DNA of 31,229 bases from a virus. The notes beneath the pieces are model-generated. The model was not told where the DNA came from. It saw only the letters and a list, made by a program, of their open reading frames with translations, and did not search any database. Where the stretch lies: positions 1 through 31,229 of IMG/VR virus record IMGVR_UViG_3300042335_000123; one strand, 5' to 3'. The position numbers and the translations under genes are program-made. Below, piece after piece: positions 24,234-30,442 of the stretch (positions within the stretch are counted from its first letter, which is position 1; each line of letters begins with the position of its first letter).

Positions 24234-24237
24234 ACTG

Positions 24238-24245
24238 CAAATATA
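24238..24245 (-). promoter_or_regulatory. Promoter -7 element before leader A
   Basis: TATATTTG on the minus strand matches the Bacteroidetes -7 consensus TAnnTTTG exactly and sits in the context AAGTTATATTTGCAGTA, shared with the promoter of leader B. No TTTG is seen at the -33 position, so strength is uncertain. It would drive the replication initiator and loader genes. Confidence 0.6.
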
Positions 24246-24253
24246 ACTTATTT

Positions 24254-24733
24254 TTATTTTAATTTATTAAGTTGGTCTAAGTTCCAAAAATACATTGGTG
24301 GTGAAACATTTTTATTTTTTACAATTCCATTCCAATACCTGCCAATATTATTTATGTTAATGTAATAATTACCGCATGGCTCAATATCTTCATGTATAAA
24401 AACAAGAAATAAATCAATTCCAGTTGCTTGACTTATTTTTTTATATTGACAATATAATCTGTTATCACAACCAGTTTCAATAATGTTACCGAATTTAACC
24501 CATTTCTTTTTTCTTTTTACTTCAATAAATACACATTTTTGATTCTTAAATATAGTTAGATCAGGGCTTGTAATTACTTCATTAGAAAGAAAAATTTTTG
24601 GTGCAATATCTTCACTAAATTGGTACAATGGTAAAATTGAATATCCTTTATTTAAGAAATATTCTGCAATTATCTTTTCTCCATCTTTACCATATTGTAA
24701 TTTATCCTTAAAATTTTCCTTTGTCTGCTCCAT
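24254..24733 (-). CDS. PD-(D/E)XK-type nuclease-like protein
   Basis: A 159-residue protein if started at the ATG at 24733 (MEQTKENFKDKLQYG). An ATG 54 nt further up lies within the preceding gene. It has the restriction-endonuclease-like pattern: a helix with Glu (GEKIIAEYFLNKGYSIL), then SPDLTIFKNQKCVFIEVKRKKKW, in which Asp58, Glu71 and Lys73 form the metal-binding P-D...E-x-K set. A basic strand follows. Members include Holliday junction and repair nucleases and phage homing-like enzymes. It may act with the neighbouring methyltransferase as a restriction-type pair, or in replication. It is very AT-rich, like the gene upstream, and overlaps it by 26 nt. Confidence 0.7.
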   Translation of the reverse strand: MEQTKENFKDKLQYGKDGEKIIAEYFLNKGYSILPLYQFSEDIAPKIFLSNEVITSPDLTIFKNQKCVFIEVKRKKKWVKFGNIIETGCDNRLYCQYKKISQATGIDLFLVFIHEDIEPCGNYYININNIGRYWNGIVKNKNVSPPMYFWNLDQLNKLK

Positions 24734-25841
24734 AATGATCCCAGTTTGAACGGTTTTGACGACTAAAAAAATCAAGTTTATTGCCAATACACATACGCTC
24801 TACCATTTCATAAAATGCTTCAGGTTTACGTGAATGCTCACGCCTTGATTCAACTATTAAATCACGCTCTGAACTGCCCTGAATAATTGGATTTCCTTTA
24901 ATTGCTAATAGACAAAATTCAAGCTGCATGCGAACGGTTCTGCCAATACCCATTTTTACTTTATCCCAAACAAGTGTGGCTTTATATTCGAATCCCCATT
25001 GACGAACCAATAAAAAAGAATCTTCTAAAAATGCGTGTGTTGTCCATAAAAACAAAACGCAATTTTCTGCAGCTGGTAATTCAATTTCTTTAATTTGATT
25101 AATAGTCATAGTTGGGTAATCAACTGCACCACGGTTTGAAACTGAATCATAATTCTCACTATCAAATCCGCCTTTTTCAGAATACGCCCATGGTGGATCT
25201 ATAGCAATAACATGGTATTTTTTATCAGGTTGAATTAAATTTTCCTGTTCAATTTTTTGTTTTGTTTCTTCAATTCGTTGATCACGTTCCGCTTTCTTTT
25301 CCTCCTTCTTTATTTCCTGATATGCCTGATTAATACTTACCTCACCAGTTGAAAGTTTTGCTTTTACTTCAGGCGTTGCAATAGCTTCAATTTTCTTAAC
25401 CTTTGCAATGGTGTCGTGTGATACGTTGGCAACTTTTGATATTTCTTTTATAGTGTTTATTGGTTGTATATTCGACTTTTCAGATTTATGAAAAGTGGTT
25501 TTTCTTTCCGTTTCTTTTTCTTTTGCCTTTGCGCTAAACACTTCTTCAAGCTGCAACGCTAAAACGCTTCGTTGATAGTTGCTTAAATTTCGCCTACCAA
25601 ACTGGTTGCGAATCATCCACTCTTTTACCTCAACTTCATTTTCAAAATATTTTTCTTCAGTATTAAATTTAAGATTATGCTTTTGCGATATCTCGTACCT
25701 GTTATGTCCATCAATGATAAAACCATTCCAAGTTAGAATGGCATCACGGATTCCATCTGAAATACAATTTGCTTCAAGTTGCGAATATTCATCCGCAGTA
25801 AGTGGTGGAATTAATTTTTTGAATTCTTCTTTAATTTTCAT
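24708..25841 (-). CDS. ParB-domain fused to MT-A70 adenine methyltransferase
   Basis: A 377-residue protein. Residues 1-80 are a ParB N-terminal-like domain with IDGHNRYEI (43-51). About 85-200 is a KorB/ParB-like HTH segment (TIKEISKVANVSHDTIAKVK, 130-149) plus a Lys/Glu-rich linker. Residues about 207-377 are an MT-A70 methyltransferase: HVIAIDPPW (210-218) with the DPPW catalytic motif, FLWTTHAFL, and the C-terminal REHSRKPEAFYE (334-345). MT-A70 enzymes methylate adenine N6; the ParB domain would place it on DNA. It would protect phage DNA against restriction or mark it. The gene has its own leader and is AT-rich. It overlaps a PD-(D/E)XK nuclease gene. Confidence 0.88.
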   Translation of the reverse strand: MKIKEEFKKLIPPLTADEYSQLEANCISDGIRDAILTWNGFIIDGHNRYEISQKHNLKFNTEEKYFENEVEVKEWMIRNQFGRRNLSNYQRSVLALQLEEVFSAKAKEKETERKTTFHKSEKSNIQPINTIKEISKVANVSHDTIAKVKKIEAIATPEVKAKLSTGEVSINQAYQEIKKEEKKAERDQRIEETKQKIEQENLIQPDKKYHVIAIDPPWAYSEKGGFDSENYDSVSNRGAVDYPTMTINQIKEIELPAAENCVLFLWTTHAFLEDSFLLVRQWGFEYKATLVWDKVKMGIGRTVRMQLEFCLLAIKGNPIIQGSSERDLIVESRREHSRKPEAFYEMVERMCIGNKLDFFSRQNRSNWDHYGADKGKF

Positions 25842-25853
25842 GTTTTATTTTTT

Positions 25854-25949
25854 TTAATAAAAAACCCCTGATATTGCAGTAGCCACCGCCAAGAGGCATT
25901 CAACAACAAAAGGGGATTTTAAATTTAGTATCTTAATACTGGCGGTCAT
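25854..25949 (-). CDS. Putative leader peptide B (31 residues)
   Basis: A short frame from an ATG at 25949, about 6 nt after the -7 element, through the hairpin to a TAA at 25854-25856, 12 nt before the methyltransferase ATG. It begins MTASIKILNLKSPF. The first residues match leader A (MRTTSFKIL). Unlike leader A, it runs through both arms of the hairpin, so ribosomes would melt it. Translation is inferred, not seen. Confidence 0.38.
   Translation of the reverse strand: MTASIKILNLKSPFVVECLLAVATAISGVFY
25861..25920 (-). terminator. Terminator-like hairpin before the methyltransferase gene (leader B)
   Basis: On the minus strand AGGGG-type and CCCCT-type arms (plus-strand cccct at 25865-25869 and agggg at 25911-25915) pair. 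The flanking A and T runs extend the stem across one mismatch, and a T-tract (six) follows the last arm. The loop of about 40 nt holds a second small GC-rich hairpin. It lies between a promoter and the ATG, as in leader A, and suggests attenuation. Confidence 0.5.
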
Positions 25950-25955
25950 TTACTG

Positions 25956-25988
25956 TAAATATAACTTTTATTTCTTTTTCAATTCAAA
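25956..25988 (-). promoter_or_regulatory. Promoter before leader B
   Basis: TATATTTA at 25956-25963 is one base off the TAnnTTTG consensus, in the context AAAAGTTATATTTACAGTA. TTTG at 25985-25988 lies 21 nt upstream, within the spacing reported for Flavobacterium promoters. The -33 part is inside the end of the preceding gene. It would drive the methyltransferase and nuclease genes. Confidence 0.5.
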
Positions 25989-26192
25989 GTACTTGCGAAA
26001 CTTATTATCAATGCTGCCACGAACTATGCCATCACGTTGTAGCTTCATTAGGTATTGCAGCATATTGTAAGCATCATCGAATCCGAACACGCAGTAATCG
26101 TCTGCATATAACTTGCCGCCGCACTTCAGGTGCTGCATCACTATCCTGTCACGATACTTGTCACGTTCTTCATTGCCTTGTAAGGTTGTCAT
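25968..26192 (-). CDS. Small protein of unknown function (74 residues)
   Basis: A 74-residue basic, mostly helical protein. The segment DDAYNMLQYLMKLQRDGIVRGS looks like a two-helix unit and may bind another protein or DNA, with a strongly basic end (KFRKYFELKKK). Two Cys (KCGGK and YCVFG) do not form a clear metal motif. It ends the exonuclease run, 18 nt after the winged-helix-like gene, and its 3' end contains the -33 of the next promoter. Confidence 0.6.
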   Translation of the reverse strand: MTTLQGNEERDKYRDRIVMQHLKCGGKLYADDYCVFGFDDAYNMLQYLMKLQRDGIVRGSIDNKFRKYFELKKK

Positions 26193-26210
26193 ATTGCGCC
26201 AATATGTGAG

Positions 26211-26576
26211 TTATTTCTTTATTAGCCTTTCAATGTGATGCACCAGTGACTTATACACCGCTTCCTGCGCTCCGATGCGCTGACCAAGACTAACCGCATA
26301 ATCCTGCAACTCACGTACATCATCGCTTACATAGTAACCCTTACCATTTGCGCAGATGTTCGGCATCCCATTAAGCCGCAGGTGGTTGATTATCTTGCGC
26401 AGTCGTACATCAGTCAATCTGATGTCTGGGTACTTTTCATTCAGCGTGTCGCAGATGTAACTTGATGAAGCTGGGTTGTGCTTCGTTTTCTTCGACAGCC
26501 CCTGCGCTACAATACGTGCAAGGGCTAATTCGTCATCATTTAGTTTCTCTGTTTGTTTCTCGAATCCTTTTATCAT
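26211..26576 (-). CDS. Winged-helix-like DNA-binding protein
   Basis: A 121-residue protein. Residues about 35-90 form a likely winged helix: SSSYICDTLNEKYPDIRLTD, then VRLRKIINHLRLNGMP, then a beta wing (NICANGKGYYVSDD). The fold RLTDVRLRKIINHLR with the wing GKGYYVSD is common in small phage regulators or replication accessory proteins. The C-terminal 30 residues form a helix. It overlaps the zinc-knuckle gene by ATGA, so it belongs to the recombination set. The DNA target is unknown. Confidence 0.6.
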   Translation of the reverse strand: MIKGFEKQTEKLNDDELALARIVAQGLSKKTKHNPASSSYICDTLNEKYPDIRLTDVRLRKIINHLRLNGMPNICANGKGYYVSDDVRELQDYAVSLGQRIGAQEAVYKSLVHHIERLIKK

Positions 26577-26761
26577 ACAATATCATTTTCAGGGTAATAG
26601 TAATCTTCTTCATTCAGCATCCTCTTGATGCTTGCTGCTTGCTGTGGATAGATAGGACTGCCGTGACAATACTCGCAGTCCGTATCGATGCAGTCACACA
26701 TCGGACAGGCTTCCATCTCGATGTTGTGCTGTTCTTCAATGTAGTCTAACTGGTCTTTCAT
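26573..26761 (-). CDS. Small zinc-knuckle protein
   Basis: A 62-residue acidic protein with the Cys cluster CPMCDCIDTDCEYCHG, in which C-x-x-C and C-x-x-C pairs could hold one zinc ion, as in small treble-clef or ribbon proteins. The rest is acidic helix. It sits between the exonuclease and the winged-helix gene with 4-nt overlaps at both ends, so it probably helps recombination or early regulation. No fuller family is recognised. Confidence 0.62.
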   Translation of the reverse strand: MKDQLDYIEEQHNIEMEACPMCDCIDTDCEYCHGSPIYPQQAASIKRMLNEEDYYYPENDIV

Positions 26762-27426
26762 AATGTGTCGTTTAAAATGTTCACGTTAGTCAATATCCAC
26801 TTGCTCGATTCAGCAATGCGTTCCTTTAGCAGGTCGATATGTCCATCAATAGGCTCAATCGGTACAACGTGCAACTGCAACCGCTCCAGTGCCATACGTG
26901 AGTCGAATGATATGAAGTAGCCGATGCGTGTTTCTGTGAATAACATATTGGCGACCATCTGCCAGTAATATTCGGGTGCGATGTCCAACAATGAAGCTGC
27001 ATCTGTAATCAGCAAGTGCCGCACGTGTTCTGTTGAGTTGTAGGGGCATTTGATTTCGATGATGCCATTGTCGCCGGTTGCTGCCGTGAATACGCCATCA
27101 GGACTTCCACCACAGTATTGGTTGTACTCAAAGAACTTGGGATTCATTATGCCGTAATATTGCAGGTTCAGGTGTGGATGCTTTTGTTGGAATGCAGCCG
27201 CCGCATCTGATTCGTGTGCGTTGCCCCAGTCCATCGCATCCGTGTTCATCCTGCCGCCGTTGATAGGTTCAAGCGTTAGTATCTCGGCAATCTTTGATAG
27301 CATATAAGTTTCTGCAAGCTGCCCGAAGTAGGCATCCTTGCTTCGACCTTTGCCCATTATCTTGTGTATTTCAGATGCGGTAATCTTTCCGCACCTGTCC
27401 ATTATCCAGTCGTTATAGTTGTTCAT
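26758..27426 (-). CDS. YqaJ-type recombination exonuclease
   Basis: A 222-residue protein of the YqaJ/lambda-exonuclease family. It has the helix motif WGNAHESDAAAAF (67-79) with Glu72, the SPDG motif (108-111, Asp110), the EIKCP motif (124-128; Glu124 and Lys126) and YYWQMVANMLFT (153-164, with Gln156). These form the PD-(D/E)XK active site for 5'-3' resection of double-strand DNA. Its partner is the Rad52-like annealing protein encoded one gene upstream, giving a Red-like system. It overlaps both neighbours by ATGA. Length and motifs are complete. Confidence 0.9.
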   Translation of the reverse strand: MNNYNDWIMDRCGKITASEIHKIMGKGRSKDAYFGQLAETYMLSKIAEILTLEPINGGRMNTDAMDWGNAHESDAAAAFQQKHPHLNLQYYGIMNPKFFEYNQYCGGSPDGVFTAATGDNGIIEIKCPYNSTEHVRHLLITDAASLLDIAPEYYWQMVANMLFTETRIGYFISFDSRMALERLQLHVVPIEPIDGHIDLLKERIAESSKWILTNVNILNDTL

Positions 27427-27674
27427 AGTGTTGGTTTGTTTCTTGTGTGATTGATTTTGATTTCTGTTTTGTTCAATGATTTGATTGACTTGCTGCGACT
27501 GATTACATACACACCACGCCGTATTCGATTCGCATATCCTGCCTTGCGCATTATCGTCGCAATAGACCTCGTGATGCTGTGCTTCGCTGCCAGATGTTGT
27601 ATCTCGCTTGCAGATATTGGATTGCGCTTCTTGTGTAATTCTTCAATGAACTTCGTTAGCTTCTTGTTATCCAT
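27423..27674 (-). CDS. Small winged-helix-like protein
   Basis: An 83-residue basic protein. Residues 17-60 resemble an HTH: NPISASEIQHLAAKHSITRS, then IATIMRKAGYANRIRRGVYV, which would be helix-turn-helix with a wing. The C-terminus is basic (KINHTRNKPTL). It lies between the annealing protein gene (8-nt overlap) and the exonuclease (ATGA), so it is probably part of the recombination unit or an early regulator. No specific family is recognised. Confidence 0.6.
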   Translation of the reverse strand: MDNKKLTKFIEELHKKRNPISASEIQHLAAKHSITRSIATIMRKAGYANRIRRGVYVISRSKSIKSLNKTEIKINHTRNKPTL

Positions 27675-28233
27675 TGTCTGATGTGTTGTTGTTTAACTTA
27701 TTCAACTTCATCCTGAACTGCTCGGCTTTGTTCTGCAATACAGGCGCAATGTCGATGGTGTCCTTCCGGTTGATGTCCTTGCCGAATATCCTACCCAGTT
27801 TCTCTGCTGCATCTTTCAGTGCGTAGCTTTCGGCAGCAGGAGCAGCCATCTGAACCGCTGATGTGTTCACCTGCGTGAAGTCAGTCGCTGCAGAACCCTT
27901 TGCTGTTTGTATAGGACTTGCACCGATGCCATCCTGCCAATCCCACTGCGATGTTATTGGGTCAAGTATATGAAGCCTGCCGATAACTACGATGCTGTTC
28001 GCCATTATCTGTGCGCTCTTAATCTCGAACCGCCACGACTGATATATTGCAGTCAGCAAGTATTCAACCTTGTCAATCGGAATGTAGTTCGTGTTGTTAG
28101 CGAATTTGTTCTGCTTTATCCACTCAGGCTTCGGGGGCTGATTCAATAAGGTAAGCAGGTCGTTCTTCTTAGCTGCCGCTTCGGGGTCAGCATACAAGTC
28201 GGGTAATGATGGGAGTTTTGTGTTTTGTTTCAT
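27667..28233 (-). CDS. Rad52-like single-strand annealing protein
   Basis: A 188-residue protein. The core IPIDKVEYLLTAIYQSWRFE (51-70), IVVIGRLHI (81-89), and WDWQDGIGASPIQTAKGSAA (97-116) with AAESYALKDAAEKLGRIFG (133-151) matches the Rad52/22 family of phage annealing proteins. These coat single strands and pair complementary ends. The C-terminus is Asn/Lys-rich and flexible. It begins an exonuclease-annealing pair with the YqaJ-type gene downstream. Its promoter element (28250-28257) lies inside the stop of the previous gene. The N-terminal 40 residues (Lys/Pro-rich) are a likely linker. Confidence 0.8.
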   Translation of the reverse strand: MKQNTKLPSLPDLYADPEAAAKKNDLLTLLNQPPKPEWIKQNKFANNTNYIPIDKVEYLLTAIYQSWRFEIKSAQIMANSIVVIGRLHILDPITSQWDWQDGIGASPIQTAKGSAATDFTQVNTSAVQMAAPAAESYALKDAAEKLGRIFGKDINRKDTIDIAPVLQNKAEQFRMKLNKLNNNTSDNG

Positions 28234-28249
28234 TGTTTTTGGATTTGTG

Positions 28250-28257
28250 CAAAGTTA
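28250..28257 (-). promoter_or_regulatory. Promoter -7 element before the annealing protein gene
   Basis: TAACTTTG on the minus strand fits TAnnTTTG, in the context AAAAGTTAACTTTGCA that resembles the leader A and B promoters (AAGTTATATTTGCA). Its TAA is also the stop codon of the 56-residue gene. The start codon at 28233 is 17 nt away, leaving a very short 5' leader. No -33 TTTG is visible. Confidence 0.5.
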
Positions 28258-28425
28258 ACTTTTATTTTGTTTCGTGTTGTTATTCGTATTAACAAATGAT
28301 TGTTTGATGTCCTTTATCTGCTGCATCTTATTCTCAATCTGCATACGCCTGCATTCTTCATAGATGTACTTCATCCAGTCGTTGAAGTTCGGCTGCTCTG
28401 TTGGTTTGGTTGTCTTACTGCTCAT
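28255..28425 (-). CDS. Small basic helical protein (56 residues)
   Basis: A frame from ATG 28425 to TAA 28255-28257, with 11 nt of overlap with the HTH gene. It encodes MSSKTTKPTEQPNFNDWMKY and a long charged helix (EECRRMQIENKMQQIKDIKQ) with an Asn/Lys-rich tail. The arrangement is like a coiled-coil protein partner. It fills what would otherwise be a 180-nt gap, and its codons look like those of neighbours. Function is unknown. Confidence 0.62.
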   Translation of the reverse strand: MSSKTTKPTEQPNFNDWMKYIYEECRRMQIENKMQQIKDIKQSFVNTNNNTKQNKS

Positions 28426-28618
28426 AGTACTTGTTTATCACTTTGATTAAGATGTCTTGTGCTTCGCCTTTGAACGCTTTGATAATGGTTGGGCGGCTGA
28501 TGCCTGTTGCCTTAGCGATGATGCCGTAGTCACCGAACCTGTACTTCAGTTTCCACTGGTTAAGTGTGCGTGCAGGAACTTGTCCTATCCTCGTGTGCTT
28601 GCTTAGTCTAATCTTCAT
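28415..28618 (-). CDS. HTH transcription regulator-like protein
   Basis: A 67-residue protein with a clear helix-turn-helix: YGIIAKATGISRPTIIKAFKGE, in which AKATGISRPTI is the turn and recognition helix. The N-terminus is basic (MKIRLSKHTRIGQVPART). Proteins of this size act as Cro-like or antitermination-like regulators. It is the only clear DNA-binding regulator near the early promoter (29316-29344). Its 3' end overlaps the 56-residue gene by 11 nt and its start overlaps the 73-residue gene by 11 nt. Whether it represses the early promoter is unknown. Confidence 0.72.
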   Translation of the reverse strand: MKIRLSKHTRIGQVPARTLNQWKLKYRFGDYGIIAKATGISRPTIIKAFKGEAQDILIKVINKYYEQ

Positions 28619-28829
28619 AGGACTTGATTAATAGGGTTACATTCTCAATCGGTCTGCGATGTTCGTCAATAACCTGCTGAAACCATTCTTGCAGGTATTC
28701 TTCTGTGTAAGGCTCTGACATCTCGGCTTTGATGTCAATCATGTGTTCGTTGGCGTACACCTTATAGAACATCGTCTTGTGTGTGCCCGGTGCAGTTCCA
28801 TTGCTGCGTGTTAATGTGTAGGTTGTCAT
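28608..28829 (-). CDS. Small early protein of unknown function (73 residues)
   Basis: A 73-residue protein: MTTYTLTRSNGTAPGTHKTM, a strand and an acidic helix (EPYTEEYLQEWFQQVIDEH), and a C-terminal strand (IENVTLLIKSYED). It has neither signal peptide nor Cys pairs. It lies between a 30-residue membrane peptide (5 nt) and the HTH gene (11-nt overlap). No family is known to me; host takeover is a typical job for such early genes but is only inference. Confidence 0.6.
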   Translation of the reverse strand: MTTYTLTRSNGTAPGTHKTMFYKVYANEHMIDIKAEMSEPYTEEYLQEWFQQVIDEHRRPIENVTLLIKSYED

Positions 28830-28834
28830 AGTGG

Positions 28835-28927
28835 TTAGTTTAAGATTTTAATGATGATGTGAATTGCGAAGTAGGAAGCGGATATCGCCAGTACGACATA
28901 CGCTGCGGTGTTGTTCTTTTGTTTCAT
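28835..28927 (-). CDS. Single-span membrane peptide (30 residues)
   Basis: A frame from ATG 28927 to TAA 28835-28837 that encodes a charged N-terminus (MKQKNNT) and one membrane helix (AYVVLAISASYFAIHIIIKI). It is preceded by AAAACAAAATGAAACA, the same start context as the genes at 29284 and 28233. It lies 15 nt after the upstream gene. The small size and single helix suggest an inhibitor or membrane modulator of the host. Confidence 0.58.
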   Translation of the reverse strand: MKQKNNTAAYVVLAISASYFAIHIIIKILN

Positions 28928-28942
28928 TTTGTTTTGTTTAGT

Positions 28943-29284
28943 TTAGTTGTTATTAAGATATTCCATAACATCAGCAGCATCATAATCGCCATCGCAGGCA
29001 GATTCATTGATTGCTGCAATATCAATGTCTGTTAATTGGTCAATAGTCTTGATGTAGTCAGTATCATACCTGCCATCCCATCTGAGTATCGCAGTTCCTT
29101 GTTCGTATTCTTCACGTGTCATCAATTCGTTGTTATTAAGGTCCGTAAAGTTGCCATCGTCATCAGTGAAGATGTCCTTATTGCATTGTGCTACTAATTC
29201 GCCGATTGTCTTGATTGCTACGAAGCGCAATCCTTTATCGGATAAGTGCAGGTGTACTGTTGTTGTGTTGGTTACTTGTTTCAT
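28943..29284 (-). CDS. Acidic early protein of unknown function
   Basis: A 113-residue protein, rich in Asp and Glu, especially in the second half (DIFTDDDGNFTDLNNNELMT, YDTDYIKTIDQLTDIDIAAI and ACDGDYDAADVMEYL). The N-terminal part is a beta-like segment with His (TTTVHLHLSDKGL). The acidic composition could mimic DNA, as anti-restriction proteins do, but no fold is recognisable. It is the first gene after the early promoter at 29316-29344. Confidence 0.55.
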   Translation of the reverse strand: MKQVTNTTTVHLHLSDKGLRFVAIKTIGELVAQCNKDIFTDDDGNFTDLNNNELMTREEYEQGTAILRWDGRYDTDYIKTIDQLTDIDIAAINESACDGDYDAADVMEYLNNN

Positions 29285-29315
29285 TTTGTTTTGGTTAGAT
29301 TGTTAATTGATATTG

Positions 29316-29344
29316 CAAATATAAACACAAATAACAATACCAAA
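29316..29344 (-). promoter_or_regulatory. Early promoter, Bacteroidetes consensus
   Basis: On the minus strand TTTG (29344-29341) and TATATTTG (29323-29316) are separated by 17 nt. Both match the Bacteroidetes -33/-7 promoter consensus. The -7 element lies 32 nt from the ATG at 29284, and the region around it is AT-rich. It follows the lysis-cassette terminator, so it opens the early operon. Confidence 0.8.
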
Positions 29345-29413
29345 CAAGTATTTTGCAAAATATTTTTTTAATTACTGCATAACTGATTGATTTACAAGGG
29401 AATAAAATTTAAT

Positions 29414-29440
29414 AAAAAAGCCTGCATTCATCGTGCAGGC
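29414..29440 (-). terminator. Intrinsic terminator of the lysis operon
   Basis: GCCTGCA (29420-29426) and TGCAGGC (29434-29440) form a perfect 7-bp GC-rich stem with a 7-nt loop. On the minus strand it is followed by TTTTTT at 29419-29414. It lies 65 nt beyond the stop of the last lysis gene and 91 nt before the early promoter's -7 element, so it separates the two operons. Confidence 0.85.
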
Positions 29441-29504
29441 TCTAAAACAAATTATGAAACAAAACACGGAACTCGCCAACCGTGCCAATCCGTTGCTAAT
29501 ATAG
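29441..29504. other. Intergenic stretch with alternative hairpins
   Basis: Between the last lysis gene and the terminator, CACGG (29465-29469) can pair with CCGTG (29480-29484), or ACGGA (29466-29470) with TCCGT (29489-29493), but not both. On the plus strand a tiny frame (MKQNTELANRANPLLI) starts at 29454 after an A-rich context like those of the early genes. No real gene is claimed here. Confidence 0.3.
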
Positions 29505-29606
29505 CTAATTCTTATCTTCAGGCAGCTTCTCGGTAACTACCTGCACCACCACGTATGCGAATATCATCACGCCCAGTACAATCAACCCGAACTCAATATC
29601 GTTCAT
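29505..29606 (-). CDS. 33-residue membrane peptide of the lysis operon
   Basis: A frame from ATG 29606 to TAG 29505-29507 that overlaps the previous gene's stop as ATGA. It encodes MNDIEFGLIVLGVMIFAYVV and a charged tail (TEKLPEDKN): one membrane helix with a short N-terminal part. Coupled to the holin-like gene, it could be a holin regulator or part of the lysis machinery. It is the last gene before the terminator. Confidence 0.65.
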   Translation of the reverse strand: MNDIEFGLIVLGVMIFAYVVVQVVTEKLPEDKN

Positions 29607-30103
29607 CGCTTCATCAGTTCTTTGATTGCATCATCCTTGTGCTTGCTGCTGTTGCTGCTCCCGAAGTAATACGACAACACCATACCGACATACGATGTCA
29701 ATGCACCTAACACATAGATAAGTATGTCCTTTTCAACAGTCGTAATGCCCTTGAACATTATCAGATAGAACAATGCAAACGTAAGCCCGACGATAACCAA
29801 TGCAAGAATAGGTGATACAATCTTGTTCAATAAAGGTGCTGCTTCGCTTGTCGCAATATCTGATTCACGCTTACGTGCATCTGCAAGGTCCTGCATATCA
29901 AGTTCAAGCAGTCGCATCATCTCTGCCTTGTCCTGCTCGGTCAGCGTTTCATCCTTACTGATTAAATTCTTAACCACACCAAGTACGCCCTTGTCAGGCA
30001 GTACGTCACCAACCGCATCCAGTATCTTAGGGGCTTTGTCATTTATGAACTTGCCGACCTTAGTTTCTTTGAATTTCTTTTTATCCTTTACGCCAGTCGC
30101 CAT
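29603..30103 (-). CDS. Holin-like protein with C-terminal membrane helices
   Basis: A 166-residue protein. The N-terminal 95 residues are soluble, basic then helical (DKAPKILDAVGDVLPDKGVL and DKAEMMRLLELDMQDLADAR). Two or three membrane segments follow (about 93-117 ILALVIVGLTFALFYLIMF; 125-148 DILIYVLGALTSYVGMVLSY), and the tail is charged. This fits holins with three membrane helices (holin_3TMs-like). It overlaps the preceding holin-like gene by 23 nt and the 33-residue gene by ATGA. The role is inferred from neighbours and topology. Confidence 0.68.
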   Translation of the reverse strand: MATGVKDKKKFKETKVGKFINDKAPKILDAVGDVLPDKGVLGVVKNLISKDETLTEQDKAEMMRLLELDMQDLADARKRESDIATSEAAPLLNKIVSPILALVIVGLTFALFYLIMFKGITTVEKDILIYVLGALTSYVGMVLSYYFGSSNSSKHKDDAIKELMKR

Positions 30104-30440
30104 CGCTCACCTCTGTAATGTAGTTTTTGCCGAAGAACTGAATGGCGATGGTTGCACCTATGGTGACGAAGTTCACCACCTCAACAGGCACAAGAGCAGA
30201 TGAATTGACCAATGCTGCTGCGTTAAGTATAATGTTTGCAAGCACTACAATCCATTGCGCATAAGACCAACCCTCAGCAATCCATTTACCCGACATCGTG
30301 TATGCGTTGTTTAAGAATACCGTTATGCCTGCAATTATGACACCGAACCACGCTGCAAGCGTTGGTGATGCAATCACTGAATAACTTGTCAATGTGAGTA
30401 CTACAAGTGAAAGTACGTTGAATAGAATGGTCTTTTTCAT
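30081..30440 (-). CDS. Multi-pass membrane protein, candidate holin
   Basis: A 119-residue, very hydrophobic protein with four likely membrane segments: 5-24 (ILFNVLSLVVLTLTSYSVIA), 28-45, 62-80 (QWIVVLANIILNAAALV) and 86-104. A charged tail (EVSDGDWRKG) follows. Size and topology are those of holins, and it follows the endolysin gene after 2 nt. The neighbouring 166-residue protein is also holin-like, so the two might be holin and antiholin. Confidence 0.65.
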   Translation of the reverse strand: MKKTILFNVLSLVVLTLTSYSVIASPTLAAWFGVIIAGITVFLNNAYTMSGKWIAEGWSYAQWIVVLANIILNAAALVNSSALVPVEVVNFVTIGATIAIQFFGKNYITEVSDGDWRKG

Positions 30441-30442
30441 TT

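Noticed and set aside
29454-29504. Plus-strand 16-codon frame MKQNTELANRANPLLI
   Set aside because: Very short, with no promoter and all other genes on the minus strand. The A-rich start context could be chance in an A-rich intergenic region.
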